Positions 1 to 20,759 of a DNA stretch of 64,000 bases are shown here, piece after piece. The notes beneath the pieces are model-generated. The model did not search any database. It was not told the DNA's origin and worked only from the letters and a program-made list of their open reading frames with translations. Source of the DNA: Glandiceps talaboti. Taxonomy: Eukaryota > Hemichordata > Enteropneusta > Spengelidae. The DNA lies in NCBI RefSeq assembly GCF_964340395.1, contig NC_135554.1, positions 15,494,092 through 15,558,091 on the forward strand. Reading direction: 5' to 3'. Position numbers and translations under genes: made by a program. Every line of letters begins with the position of its first letter. Position 1 is the first letter of the stretch.

Positions 1-200
1 GAGTGCAAGCACAATTACAATTCCGATAGTGCATAGGTGTACGGTAGAAGAGAGGGTCAACGCCAGAATCGAGCACCGACGGGGCAGTTACTTCAATGTA
101 TTTAGACCAGACCATTACGTTACGTTTCGTTGACCCTTGACCTTTTAACCCTTCGTCAAGGACAACACTGCTCTGAACGTACTTGATTGGGTGTTTGTTT
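1..200. repeat. Direct repeat, unit A flank (pairs with 18890-19098)
   Basis: About 200 bp that recurs in the same orientation at 18890-19098 with a few substitutions and one short insertion. Both copies precede plus-strand sulfatase exon-1 sequence (2320 here, 19600 there), so this is the left edge of a direct segmental duplication. It may hold 5' regulatory or untranslated sequence of the plus-strand sulfatase copies; that part is inference. Confidence 0.85.
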
Positions 201-2280
201 GTTTGGTCAATATGAATATGTTGATGGCTTCACACTCGTCAAATCATAGCTTTGAATGCAAGTCCATCAAAACATAAATAAAGATGGCAGTTTTACAATG
301 TTCGTCTGCCTACGTCCATAGGTGTAAAACTGAGGTTTAAAAAATGAATCGGGGTCGTCTCCTATATTTTGATACTATGTCTTCATAAATGTTGTGTACC
401 CTAGAGACAAATCGTCTTAGGATTTTAACTTTCTTTATTTCTGTTTGCAGCTCACCATGTAGCGTTACTAGTGATTAGCCATCACATTGATCTAGGCACA
501 GTAGATGTGTATGCAAAATATGTCAACTTTATTTATTACTCGATCACATGTCACTAACAATGTAACCTTTATACCCAGATACTATCGATGTATTCATAAT
601 CATTACCATGTATAAATGGTGTCAAAGCTGAAACATTTTGAGTTTATTCAGTTGGTAAACTAACATCAAGTTGTCACCGTTGATATCTTATCTCGGGGAA
701 AGGGTGGCATTTGTGTGTGAATGTTTGACAACAAATCAAAGGAAAAATTGAAAATGAAAAAGGCTCAAATCAATCAATGTACATACTTGCGATCAGTGGC
801 ATTTGCTTTGGTAGACGAAATGGCAAACAGAAAACATGTTATACACTTTTCTAGACATCTACGTCATACACCATCTTCCTGTGTACTTGACTAATATACA
901 TGTCATGTCTCAGACTGATGTAATGGTGGTTCCAAATCATCGTTGCTATGTGCAAACGTATTCGTTTTGTTATATTATAGTGGCCATATTGATGAGGATT
1001 GGATATGTATTTTGGATTTTTTTAATTTATAAAACAGTTTTATCATGGCTTCCTACTTGAAAAGTCAAGGTGAAACAACATGGACAAAGTCTGTGTTTAT
1101 AACTTAATACACGGCAAAAAAAAGAAAGAAAAAAAGGGTGACACGTTTGTTATTGTACGTGCAATAACAAAAGACTATATTGATTTACAAACAAGGACTT
1201 GGCATATATTGTTTCACACTGATTTTTCAAGTAGGAAGCCACAATAAAATTGTTTATGAATCCAAAATCCAAAATAAATACCCACTCCTCATCCATGTGG
1301 CCACTTCAATTTGATCAAGGGGACAATATTATATCATTTGATTCTGTGGGGCACAATTACACATGCTTTTGGTATTTAAGCTATTACTCAGAACTGTACG
1401 ACGAACATGCCACTGTTGTCATAGTTACATTAATTTTCAATTTATTACCAGGCAGTAAAATAGTGAATTATTGTCGAGATATTATACGAGGCAGCATGTC
1501 ATTTTTTGAAATACACGAAGTCAGAGTTTAGATTGTCGGATAAGTGACAAGAAGTGCACCGACCTATTACGGAGCTTTTTGATTGACCTAAATGTAAACA
1601 TCGATCTTTAAATCTTACAGACCTTGTAATATAGATCAAGAAACATAAATGTAAAATGTAAAATAGAGTTCATTTTAAAGGACACACGAAAATTTCGGAA
1701 TGGACGTTGAATGTACGTTGAAAACAATCAAATGTAACATTAAGTACTGCTGCACAGTAAATCGGCCGTTATGTTAGTACGAACCTCAAAGGGTGACGTT
1801 GGCGGTTCGACATTGCATCTGAACATATGACTCTTTTCAATTCCTGGCAAAACTGTGGCGTGTGTTTGGAATACTATGAGGATAACGTTAAGTTTACGAT
1901 AAGTAATCACCGTTATATTCACTACATTACCTTAAATTACCTCTTCCTATTTCTGTGGGGTTGAATGGTTAGAGTTGCCGGATTGGCACCAGCGTAATTT
2001 AAGTTGTTCCTCGACGCTGTCATTCGTTTCTGACACTGGCTAAAGTCTTTAGGCTAGGTTTGAAGCACTCTCCCACCTGTCAACTCAGCTGTATAAACGT
2101 GGACCCGATATATGTCAGAGGACAAGTTTACACATGCCTCAATGACATGACAGGGAGTTGAGGAAGTATATGAAAACGGTTGTCCTGTGTTTGGTCTGTG
2201 CAATGGATAATATATTAAATGTACATGTATGTCACTAAGTCAACTCAACAGAACATGTTCTCTTTACTCTTCATTATCCA
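201..2280. other. Unassigned AT-rich DNA upstream of the sulfatase fragment
   Basis: No coding exon recognised. It contains the foldback element at 979-1304, listed separately. A noncoding 5' exon of the sulfatase fragment could lie here, because the start codon at 2320 follows a splice-acceptor-like pyrimidine tract ending in CAG at 2304. Confidence 0.5.
979..1304. repeat. Foldback element with arms of about 110 bp
   Basis: The segment at about 979-1092 is repeated in inverted orientation at about 1191-1304, with a loop of roughly 100 bp. A conserved core, GGCTTCCTACTTGAAAA, lies in the left arm and its reverse complement in the right arm. The arms are imperfect, so this is an aged inverted repeat of MITE type. 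The short open frames across it are by-products. Confidence 0.75.
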
Positions 2281-2319
2281 ATCTTTCTGACTCATCTTCT
2301 ACAGCATTGTTGAATTACA

Positions 2320-3093
2320 ATGAGGTCGCTTATGCTAGCCGTGTTTGTTGGTGCTGTTGCCATAGTAATATTAAGGCCCAATAAGACAACGAAACCACCA
2401 CACATCGTATTTATACTTGTTGATGATCTAGGTAAGATAGCTAACATTTCGATCTGTATTGAACACGGATTATTTAGTGTCAAAATGTTTTACATATATG
2501 AACTGAGACCACTATGGTAGTTAGAGATTGCCACTGAAAGTCTTACTTTAACGAGTACGCTTTACTTACACGTAATCACATTGGAGACAAATGGAGATTT
2601 TAACATTTAGCTCATAAAGTACCATTTGCAAATTATCAGACTTTTGTTATAGCTTCATGAGCTTTGTGTTAATTCTACGAGCATTTATTTGTAGATTTCT
2701 CTAAAGCCAGTGATGGTATACGTGGATATGAGTATTTCTTTTCATCGATAGGCCGGAATGACATTGGCTGGAATAAGCCTGGAGTAAAAACACCAGTACT
2801 TGATGAATTGGCCAGAGGTGGCATCCTTATGAACAGCACTTACTCGCAGCCCATATGTACGCCGTAAGTTCCCTAGACCATAGTATGCCTGTACATATAT
2901 ATAAAAAACACACGTTATGTTAATAGCTGGTCAGCATTCAAAGCTATTGACCTTAGCGAAAAGTATTTTGCGGTTATGGTCATTTTTGCTCCACAGTTAC
3001 TTTATAAATATTGTGTTTCTGTTTATTTCATAACATTACAGGACGAGAACCGCCCTAATGACTGGTTATTACCCCTTTAAAACTAGGATGCAG
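2320..3093 (+). pseudogene. Arylsulfatase B-like gene, 5' fragment (exons 1-3 only)
   Basis: Three exons with canonical junctions: 2320-2431, 2752-2863 and 3042-3093. Their lengths (112, 112, 52 nt) and phases match exons 1-3 of the complete minus-strand gene at 8597-18283 exactly. The product starts with a hydrophobic signal or anchor segment (SLMLAVFVGAVAIVIL), then the metal-binding FILVDDLG, then the sulfatase signature PICTPTRTALMTG, whose Cys would become formylglycine. A donor (GTGAGAG) follows exon 3, but no exon 4-15 counterpart is seen on the plus strand in this window. The Trp that follows DDLG in the complete gene is Arg here. The frame is open throughout, yet most of the catalytic domain is missing, so it is probably a truncated duplicate. 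A distant or trans-spliced continuation cannot be excluded. Confidence 0.8.
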
Positions 3094-3127
3094 GTGAGAG
3101 CAAAGTTCAATATGCTGTTTATTGTTT

Positions 3128-3133
3128 GTTTGT

Positions 3134-3184
<51 letters not shown>

Positions 3185-3196
3185 TGTTTGTTTGTT
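3128..3196. repeat. (TTGA)n / (TTTG)n microsatellite
   Basis: Tetranucleotide run just after exon 3 of the sulfatase fragment. Confidence 0.9.
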
Positions 3197-3445
3197 GTTT
3201 CAGAAATAATTGATCGGCGTTTATATATAAGATATATGTAGACTGCAGGAGTTGTCAGAAAGATCAAGCGAGTTTTACATTGTCGAGTGTCCTTGTTCAA
3301 ACACAGAACTAACGAGCTGAACAAAGCTAATATATGTTCTTATGCATGTAAAGATGACATAGAAAGTCAAGAGAGAGCGCCATCATTAAATTTATTACAA
3401 ATGTCAATTTGTAAGTTAAATCCATTTGTTTCTTTTGTTTATAAC

Positions 3446-3543
3446 AGCACTTGTTGGTGCCGTTGCCATAGTGATACTAAGGTTGAATAAGACAACCAGA
3501 CGGTACCTCCACAAATCGTGTTTATACTCGCTATCGATCTAGG
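3446..3543 (+). pseudogene. Decayed sulfatase exon 1 copy
   Basis: It matches the sulfatase exon 1 core (GAVAIVILR then NKTT) and even keeps the exon-end and donor context (ATCTAG, then GTAAAAC). About 5 extra bases after the NKTT codons shift the frame, and the metal-binding Asp-Asp codons are altered. It is nearly identical to 19600-19693, so it arose through the A/B segmental duplication and not by new mutation here. Confidence 0.85.
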
Positions 3544-3947
3544 TAAAACAGTATACTTTTATTGACGGTAGTCTTGCAAGAGAACTTACGGGAAAGCGAT
3601 ACAAAGTGATGGAATCTTCAAGATCTTCGTAAATATTGAGTTTTTAAAAGTTTTATCTGATAAGGACGTAATACACAATGTTGAAAATAAGGAGGCATAT
3701 TCATCAGCTTTAATAGGGAACTTGCAATCCAGACTGAGCATGCTCAAACGCAAAGGAGTATGGGGTCATCTGTGGTTATCGTAATACCTAATCTGGAGCT
3801 ACTGATAAAATTAGCCTCCCACAAGGGTCAGGGTAACTATGAATTGACCATTCGTGGTTATAAACAATGTATCAACATTGTTTACAATACCAATTCATTA
3901 GTGAATAAAGATTTACAGTATTTATTATCACATTTCCAATGATGCAA
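3446..3947. repeat. Segmental duplicate of 19600-20098
   Basis: About 500 bp nearly identical, in the same orientation, to 19600-20098. It covers the decayed exon 1, the following intron-like sequence and the left half of a foldback element. Confidence 0.88.
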
Positions 3948-4067
3948 CATTCAACATTGTGGGAGGTTTTTTATCGGTAGCTCCAGAATAGGTAATAAGA
4001 TAACCACAGATAATCCCATAGTCCTTTTGTGTCTGAGCATGCCCAGTCTGGATTGCAAGTTCCCTAT
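3714..4067. mobile_element. Foldback/MITE family with AGGGAACTTGCAA ends, copy 1
   Basis: The left arm begins TAGGGAACTTGCAATCC and the right arm ends with its inverse, ending TTCCCTA. The arms match over about 110 bp at each side, including TGAGCATGCTCA/GCATGCCCAG and TTATCGGTAGCTCCAG-type segments. Two relatives lie at 19866-20131 and 22468-22690. No transposase frame is present, so it would be non-autonomous. Confidence 0.75.
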
Positions 4068-4168
4068 TGTATTGTATTGTATTGTATTGTATTGTATTGT
4101 ATATTGTATTGTATTGTATTGTATTGTATTGTATTGTATTGTATTGTATTGTATTGTATTGTATTGTA
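4063..4168. repeat. (TATTG)n pentanucleotide array at the SINE 3' end
   Basis: About 21 units with one short interruption. Read on the minus strand it is (CAATA)n and directly follows the 3' end of the SINE at 4169-4442. The duplicate at 22688-22713 has only about 5 units. Confidence 0.92.
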
Positions 4169-4442
4169 ATATAATAATCTGTATTCGTCCAGATAAATTC
4201 GGAAATTTGTTGAATGGTCGCCGCAAGAGCAGCGCCCCAGTGCCCTAGTGTTAAAGAAGCAGGAGAAAACCGGAGTACCGGGGAAAACCTGCGTTGTTCG
4301 ACAGGGTCAAACTGAGCATCACCCTTCGTACATACAGACCTAGTTAAATTTTAAATCAAACCCAGCCAACACCAGGTGGTTCGAACCTAGACTGTAGAGG
4401 TAAGAGGCGTACGAGCTAACAGCTCGGCCACCGACAACCCAA
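4169..4442 (-). mobile_element. tRNA-derived SINE, copy A
   Basis: On the minus strand the head resembles a Ser/Leu-type tRNA: an A-box-like TGGCCGAGC at about 4424-4432 and a B box GGTTCGAACC at 4378-4387, the internal promoter of RNA polymerase III. The body includes a GGTTTTCCCCGGTACTCCGG-like stretch, and the 3' end runs into the (CAATA)n tail. A second copy at 22714-22962 lacks about 32 bp of the body. It is not a functional tRNA gene, since no complete cloverleaf is evident. Confidence 0.75.
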
Positions 4443-4527
4443 CTTTATTTATTTTATTTGTTTATTTTTTAGACATCGCATTGTATTGCATGTATCGCAT
4501 TGAGACATCGCATTGTATTGTATTGTG

Positions 4528-4588
4528 TGTATATTATATTATATTATATTATATTATATTATATTATATTATATTATATTATATAATA
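4528..4588. repeat. (ATTAT)n pentanucleotide array
   Basis: About 11 units. The matching duplicate array at 23051-23133 is longer. Confidence 0.92.
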
Positions 4589-4589
4589 T

Positions 4590-5100
4590 ACCTAGTGATA
4601 ATGCTGTGCCATGATTCGCTAGAATCAGTCACGTGATAGGAAAATAGAATGACTATTTCCCTAGGGAAATAGTTCCATCAACTATTACATGGTCACGTGA
4701 CCACCGCGCGTTCTACAGCAGGCCAAAATGGCAGCTTCGAACGATGTCGTCTGCCAACCTCAAGAGAAGAGGGCAAGATTTTCATGAGGTATATTATGAA
4801 ACACATATTGCCTGGCCTATATTTGGGCTATAGCACCCGTTTATTACCCCCTCGTGACTGTGAGTTACCAGAATTACATGCTATTTCCCTCGGTCTTCGG
4901 CCTCGGGGAAATAGCATGTGATTCTGGTAACTCACAGTCCCTCGGGTGTAATAAACCGGTGCTATAGCCCTCATGGCCAGGCAATATGTGTTCAATATTA
5001 CATTACATTATATATACATATGTACATGTACATATAGTGTATCTATTAGACGTTCTAAGTACTAGATTTAACGTGGCATGGCACAGCATTATCACTAGGT
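4590..5100. mobile_element. 511-bp foldback element absent from the duplicate copy
   Basis: Bounded by perfect 24-bp terminal inverted repeats (4590-4613, beginning ACCTAGTGATAATGC, and 5077-5100). Inside lies a second long palindrome, about 4801-4992, whose arms carry GGGAAATAGCATG and its inverse and close on a short CTTCGG loop. The paralogous stretch near 23185 runs from the same upstream to the same downstream sequence without these arms. The element was therefore inserted into unit A, or excised from unit B, after duplication. No coding capacity. Confidence 0.82.
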
Positions 5101-5476
5101 ATGTTATTCATTGACAGTAAAAAGATCATTCTTAGTCAGTTGAAACATAATTTATATTATCAGTGTGTACCATTTGATCATTATCCTGCGGTCATCAAAA
5201 TTTTAAGAATTTCATCTAAACAAGGTAAAAGAAAACACTAAACTACTTACTTGTAGTAAGCAGTAACGTGTATGTCTTGCTAGCATGATCATTAGGTCTG
5301 CATAAGTTGCTTTTGTGGAGAGATATACGTTTTTGATAACTGTGTAGTCTCGTTTAGATGGAACTTTAATTTCCTATTGAAAATGCTACTTTTCCGGATC
5401 AAATGTCATCCATAAAAATGATATTAAAGTGTACTGCATAGTTTTCACTAATAGCACGTTTACCATTGTAAGTTTC
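5101..5476. repeat. Segmental duplicate of 23185-23557
   Basis: Same-orientation, nearly identical sequence. The match ends abruptly inside the candidate exon at 5399-5624, so only part of that exon was copied into unit B. Confidence 0.88.
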
Positions 5477-6067
5477 AATTTGGCGTTTCTTGGCAGCTAT
5501 GTGAAATGTATGTGGTGTGAAATCATGGAATGGCTCTTCAAAACCCAAAAGTTTACTAAAATGTCTCCATTTCCTGGAATGGCGTTCTCTTGAAGACATT
5601 TCTTTATCACAATTCATGTTAGCACTTTGAGATATGTCGATCTATGAAATGAAATGAAAACATCTAGACCCTTTAACATTTATTCATCTTTCCATACAGA
5701 ATTTGGTTGCCATGGCAAACTCTTTTATTTTGTTGTAACAACTGTTACAGTTGTAAAATGACAAAATTACACCAGATTACAGAATTGATACATACACCAG
5801 AAACGCACCAAGCTGTTCACATTCATTTTTAATAGCTTGATTTCTAAACTCGATCAAACTCATGAAATATTAACACTTTCATTGAAAGAATATTACCCGT
5901 GGATATAGCGGTGTCAAAGTTTACCTCTGAATCAGCATCTCCCATGGCAAGCCGATGTTTTCCGTTGACGGAGAGCCACCAAACAGGACAAAGAAAAAAA
6001 CTAATAATGAAATTAGAACAATGACTCGCACAGTCTTCTTCCGTCGTTGAATCGATTGCGTAGCCAT
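5399..6067 (-). CDS. Possible two-exon small type II membrane protein
   Basis: Not recognised. A start codon at 6067 opens a frame to a donor at 5925 (CAGAG, then GTAAAC). It encodes a basic N-terminus (SIQRRKKTVR) followed by a strongly hydrophobic stretch (VIVLISLLVFFFVLFGG), typical of a type II signal anchor as found in Golgi enzymes. A second exon, 5624-5399, is in phase if the acceptor CTCAAAG is used, and ends at a stop after IIFMDD plus one Ile, giving about 122 residues. That acceptor has a weak pyrimidine tract, and a better one 24 bases upstream would be out of phase. Either the gene model or the link between the exons may be wrong. The 3' exon is partly duplicated at 23480-23557. 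Confidence 0.3.
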
Positions 6068-6142
6068 ATTAAACAGACAGACATTCAGCTTTATGACATC
6101 ACAACATATCTGTCCGGGTACAGACCATTCCCATCCTTAAAC

Positions 6143-6802
6143 CACAGGGTAAAGGACAAATGATCAATTTATGGACGGTATATACACGGACCTTTGTACT
6201 CGCGATTTTCCGGATTTCTAATATTATTTTCTGTATATTTCAAATAAAGTTTTAAATACTGTTTCCTCTCACTGTTTTTTTCTATTCCTACCTGATATCA
6301 ATGTCTTATCTGAGTTTATCAGCTTTGCATTAATTAGTAGCTTGCTATAACAAACTCACTATTTGCCCAAATTAACGCATTATACCGTGAGTGTAAACAT
6401 CTACTGATACGACTAATGGGTAATACACGGAAAGGGGTGAAACTCCAAGGGGACGTGTCCAGAAATTTGCAAAGAAATCAACTTTCAAACGGTACAATGG
6501 TAATTCCACAACCAGAAATCCTAAAGTACACCCCTTTCCGTTTCCTTTCATTAGTCGTATCAGTAGATGTTTACACTCACGGTATAATGCGTTAATTTGG
6601 GCAAATAGTGAGTTTGTTCTAGCAAGCTACTAATTAATGCAAAGCTGATAAACTCAGATAAGACATTGATATCAGGTAGGAAATAGAAAAAAAACAGTGA
6701 GAGGAAACAGTATTTAAAACTTTATTTGAAATATACAGAAAATAATATTAGAAATCCGGAAAATCGCGAGTACAAAATTGATCATTTGTCCTTTACCCTG
6801 TG
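6143..6802. mobile_element. 660-bp foldback element with a 7-bp target duplication
   Basis: Two arms, 6143-6439 and 6530-6802, are inverted copies of each other at very high identity, separated by about 90 bp. The tips read CACAGGGTAAAGGACAAATG and its inverse. Both sides are flanked by CTTAAAC (6136-6142 and 6803-6809), a clear 7-bp target-site duplication. The left arm carries an extra segment of about 24 bp (around 6170-6194) missing from the right arm. No open frame encodes a transposase, so it is non-autonomous. The nearly identical arms suggest recent mobility or arm homogenisation. Confidence 0.9.
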
Positions 6803-7157
6803 CTTAAACGGGTGAGATGGGGTGCTTCTATTGCGTGCAATTGTTGAGGGGAAGGAGATGTAGCAAATAACCCCCCCCCTCCACGATTGACAAATTATAA
6901 ATGTACAAACACGTTTTTGTTAGGTATGAGATGTTTCCTAGGCTCCCCCTGCCATAGAAACACGTGTTGTCAACCGTTATATGTTGACCAACCTTTTATT
7001 TGATGCACCTCACCAGAGACAAACCACCTTCAAAAAATTTACGCGACTGTTCAAATCCGACTAATCGAGGATTATTTGTCACTATCAATCATCCACTGCA
7101 ATATTTGCATATTAGCAGATGTAGAAATAGATAGACATATCTACATGTATCTATAGA

Positions 7158-7233
7158 TGTGTGTGTGTATGTATGTATGTATGTATGTATGTATGTATGT
7201 ATGTATGTATGTATGTATGTATGTATGTATGTA
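7158..7233. repeat. (GTAT)n microsatellite
   Basis: Nearly perfect tetranucleotide array. Confidence 0.95.
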
Positions 7234-7600
7234 TTTACCAGTATACGTATCATATACTAAATACCACATTTTATGGCATTGTTCAATAAAACACCAATTT
7301 ACTGATATCAAAGTTGGACGATTGGTCACCTAACATCTGTGACCATACTGCATTCACAATGTTTTCAATGGAAACCTCTGTAATCCGATTAACTTATTGC
7401 AACACATTAAATAAATATGCATATTTTTTTACGTAACTAGGCCTACATTTGATTAATTTCTCTTCCAATTTAACATTCATTGCAAGCCTAAAGTGTTCCC
7501 CATTAATGAAACGTATACTGGTATGGTAATTTTATGATAAAGTTTGCACATTCGTTATTTGCAGAAGAAATACAGATGACTCATTACACGGGTGTTTCAC

Positions 7601-7618
7601 TGACAGACAGACAGACAT

Positions 7619-7660
<42 letters not shown>
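7601..7660. repeat. (CAGA)n microsatellite
   Basis: Tetranucleotide array with one interruption. Confidence 0.95.
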
Positions 7661-7661
<1 letters not shown>

Positions 7662-7892
7662 TAGACATACATTCATGTTTACACATAATATCACGTGACT
7701 CATTATTGGTCTGAATAAAACCCATTCTAGTTGTTTTCATTTGACTACAAAGAATTCTACTTACTCAAACGTTCAGGTCGTTTCATATCTATAAAGGCCA
7801 ACACTGTATCACCTTGACAGCTACCAATAGTCTCGTCCATCTTGATTTGCCAATAAATGTATGCCTAAATCTGACAGCGCTTTTAAACGTCA

Positions 7893-8063
7893 TGTTTTCA
7901 ATCCCAGGTTCTCACATTAGTGTTGTCTTATCAGTTAATCAGTTAAAGGCAAGGGTTTCAATCCCAGGTTTTTACATTAGTGTTATCTTATCAGTTATTC
8001 AGTTAAAGGCCAGGGTTTCAATCCCAGGTTTTTACATTAGTGTTATCTTATCAGTTATTCAGT
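7893..8063. repeat. 60-bp minisatellite, 2.8 copies
   Basis: Exact 60-bp period; each unit contains TTTCAATCCCAGGTT and CTTATCAGTTA. Units 2 and 3 are almost identical and unit 1 is more diverged. The 60-bp unit is a multiple of three, so an artefactual repetitive frame stays open through it. Confidence 0.93.
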
Positions 8064-8596
8064 GTACCAATAATTAAATCTGAAAGTGAATCGTCTAAAT
8101 TTCAAGCTTTAAAGGAATCTTGTGCTTCGTTGTAATCTATGTACACGTACCAGGTTATATGAAATATGGAACTTTATATTGCTAAATTATTATTAAAAAT
8201 ATAATTATGCATTCTCAAGATATCATGTTACCCAAAAACAGAAAATTAGTAACTATGCAAATGACCTATTGAAATTACATGCAAAGCGTTTGTCATTCCC
8301 AATGAATATACAAAGTGCTACGAAATTGTAAACGGCATTCTTCAGATATAGCCTAATTATCGAAAACTATCTATTATGCAGTAAAAGCTACATCAACAAG
8401 TTTTACATCACACATGCGTTTTGTTATCATCCATGTATGTATCGAATTATATGAAACTTGATTTAGTTATTATATTATACTACAGTCTCACAAAATGCAA
8501 ACTCTTGGGACACTGTGTTTCAATTCTAAGGAACACGTACGAGATTTTGGATTACAATGTATTCAAGATATCCTAATGTTACATCATATCAGCCTC

Positions 8597-18283
<9,687 letters not shown>

Positions 18284-18889
18284 TATCGATCAGTACTTCT
18301 GTAAAAGATAGTTATAGAGATAAATATACGTGACCATATAGATATAGGAATGGATTATTCATTGCATGCTAAATTTCAACATGGTTCGTGTGATCCATGT
18401 CAAAGGTCATATTCTATTGGTGTCAGTAGTGCGTACACCCTATGCTGTGGTATGGGTAATGAAACACCAACAGTCGCTTGTGGCTTACTATTCTATTCAA
18501 GGATGGTCATAAAACAAAAACATTTGGTCACACTATGGATCTTCTATAATAGATCACACCTGGATCTATATGTCTTCAAGGCATCCATGTTGTGCAACTA
18601 AATATTTCGCTCTCCTCTTCCGTTGATTATTCACCAGTACAGTGATTCCTTCAACGCATTGATTCTGATTCTGATAGAACCAACACTATGGTTTAAGGTG
18701 ACATTCAAGTTCCTTGATTCGAATATTAGGCCATATCGACTGTGGTAACATCGTCAGAGTAGCCGTCGACCGTCCTGCACTTTACAACGTCCACACACAA
18801 TAAATGGATCAACGTAAATGATTACACGGGTACAGAGAGGGTAATTGTGGCTTACTGAAGAAAGCTAGCAAGTTTTCTACCAAGTCGAT
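18284..18889. promoter_or_regulatory. 5' flank of the complete sulfatase gene
   Basis: No coding exon seen. On the minus strand an acceptor-like TCTTTTACAG ends at 18299, 16 nt before the start codon, so this region should contain a first noncoding exon and promoter. Their positions are not resolved. Confidence 0.4.
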
Positions 18890-19098
18890 GAGTGCAAGCA
18901 CAATTACAGTTCCGATAGTGTATAGGTGTACGGTAGAAGAGGGGGTAAATGCCAGAATCGAGCACCGACGGGGCAGTTACGTCAATGTATTTAGACCAGA
19001 CCATTACGCGTTGACGTTACGCTTCGTTGACCCTTGACCTTTTAACCCTTCGTCAAGGACAACACTGCGCTGAACGTACTTGATTGGGTGTTTGTTTG
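18890..19098. repeat. Direct repeat, unit B flank (pairs with 1-200)
   Basis: Same orientation as 1-200. It differs by substitutions and by a short CGTTGA-type insertion near 19007. It ends in a run of TTGG units (19090-19140). Confidence 0.85.
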
Positions 19099-19599
19099 GT
19101 TGGTTGATTGATTTGTTGGTTGGTTGGTTGGTTGGTTGGAAAATAAGAATCGACCAGCAGAATGTACGGCAGGGGGCCTAAGAAGAAAATGACAAGGGGA
19201 CACGAAAAAAATAGGGGTGTGAAGGGCGGGGGGTTGAAAATTCTGATGATCTGAAAGGAGGTCGCGAATTTTTTTGTTCAGTGTCCGCACTATAATTTCG
19301 AGACAGCAAATTATCATAGTAGTTCAGAGCGGTTAATCGGTTATATATCACACCTACCTTTGATTTTTACCAATAAGGAATAATAGTTGAGACCACTCTA
19401 AATGCTAAATGTTCAAATAAAAGTTCAGTAGCAATCGTTTGGCGAGTACAGTTGCAAAATATCTTGGGGCTTCGTTGCAATAGCTTCATATATCAAAGTT
19501 GCTCAATGGGTCAGACGTTTTGTATGCAGAGACACCTTTGACATGTCAAATACATTTATACTAAAAGAGATGAAATGTATGAATATTCATATAAATAAA

Positions 19600-20098
19600 T
19601 GCTTGTTGGTGCCGTTGCCATAGTGATACTAAGGTCGAATAAGACAACCAGACGGTACCTCCACAAATCGTGTTTATACTTGCTATCGATCTAGGTAAAA
19701 CAGTATACTTTTATTGACGGTAGTCTTGCAAGAGAACTTACGGGAAAGCGATACAAAGTGATGGAATCTTCAAGATCTTCGTAAATATTGAGTTTTTAAA
19801 AGTTTTATCTGATAAGGACGTAATACACAATGTTGAAAATAAAGAGGCATATTCATCAGCTGTGATAGGGAACTTGCAATCCAGACTGAGCATGCTCAAA
19901 CGCAAAGGAGTATGGGATCATCTGTGGTTATCGTAATACCTAATCTGGAGCTACTGATAAAATTAGCCTCCCACAAGGGTCAGGGTAACTGTGAATTGAC
20001 CATTCGTGGTTATAAACAATGTATCAACATTGTTTACAATACCAATTCATTAGTGAATACAGATTCACAGTATTTATTATCACATTTCCGATGATGCA
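19600..20098. repeat. Segmental duplicate of 3446-3947
   Basis: About 500 bp nearly identical, in the same orientation, to 3446-3947. Confidence 0.88.
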
Positions 20099-20131
20099 AC
20101 ATTCAACATGGCGGGTTTGCAAGTTCCCTAT
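19866..20131. mobile_element. AGGGAACTTGCAA foldback family, copy 2
   Basis: Ends TAGGGAACTTGCAA and TTGCAAGTTCCCTA. Both sides carry ATCAGCTGT (19855-19863 and 20133-20141), a probable 9-bp target duplication of the kind Mutator-like elements make. No transposase frame. Confidence 0.75.
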
Positions 20132-20489
20132 TATCAGCTGTAATTCCCCAAAAAATATAATTCTGTTTGCTGTATTTGCTGACAAACCGGTTACCAAATG
20201 TATCATTAAATCTAGCTTTATTTTAATTCAACGAAAACTTATTTGTAGATTTCTGTGAAGCCAGTCGTTTGGATTTCTTTCCTCCAAAGGTTGGAATGAA
20301 ATAGATTGGAATAATCCTGAAGTAAAAACTAGTACTTTATGAATTGGCCAGAGGTGGCGTCCTAATGAACGATCCTTACACATATCGATGAAAACTGAAT
20401 GCTTTCCATAAGGGCAAAGCCTTTAAATTTATGTTCCTACAGACAGTAATTTTTGGAATGTAAACATTGATTATACCAACCTTACAGAT

Positions 20490-20650
20490 ACTGCCTTATT
20501 ACTGAAAACCATTGATTATGCAAATGAATCACTAAGGTAGCTACATTAACCTGCAATTTGTTATTTATCAATGGTATGTACAACAGTTTATGAATTTGTA
20601 AGCTTGCATATTTACATATTGTCTAATTAATGAAGAACACAACCTTCCAT
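20490..20650. repeat. Diverged copy of the 145-bp repeat family
   Basis: Contains TTACTGAAAACCATTGATTATGCAAATGA and similar spacing to the monomers at 24940-25390. Confidence 0.5.
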
Positions 20651-20691
20651 TGCAGAAGGTAAAAAACACACTTTAAATACAACTGGCTGTC

Positions 20692-20758
20692 AAACAAACA
20701 AACAAACAAACAAACAAACAAACATACATACAAAAACAAACAAACAAACAAACAAACA
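20692..20758. repeat. (CAAA)n microsatellite
   Basis: Tetranucleotide run with one CATA interruption. Confidence 0.95.
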
Positions 20759-20759
20759 C

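Larger units (their letters stand above)
19600..20380 (+). pseudogene. Sulfatase pseudogene, exons 1 and 2 remnants
   Basis: Exon 1 remnant at 19600-19693 keeps LVGAVAIVILRSNKTT, then the same 5-base insertion as the copy at 3446 shifts the frame. Exon 2 remnant at about 20290-20380 keeps GWNEIDWNNPEVKT, then loses two bases and reaches a stop at the position of the conserved VLDELARGG. The end of exon 2, with the catalytic Cys, is deleted. The intron between them has received a foldback element at 19866-20131. Exon 3 was not found. Confidence 0.85.

Noticed and set aside
4378-4442. Possible tRNA-Ser/Leu gene on the minus strand
   Set aside because: A and B boxes are present, but no full cloverleaf is evident and the sequence continues into a SINE body with a repeat tail.
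7814-8077. 87-codon frame with internal repeats (STPG-like units)
   Set aside because: Produced by a 60-bp minisatellite whose period is a multiple of three.
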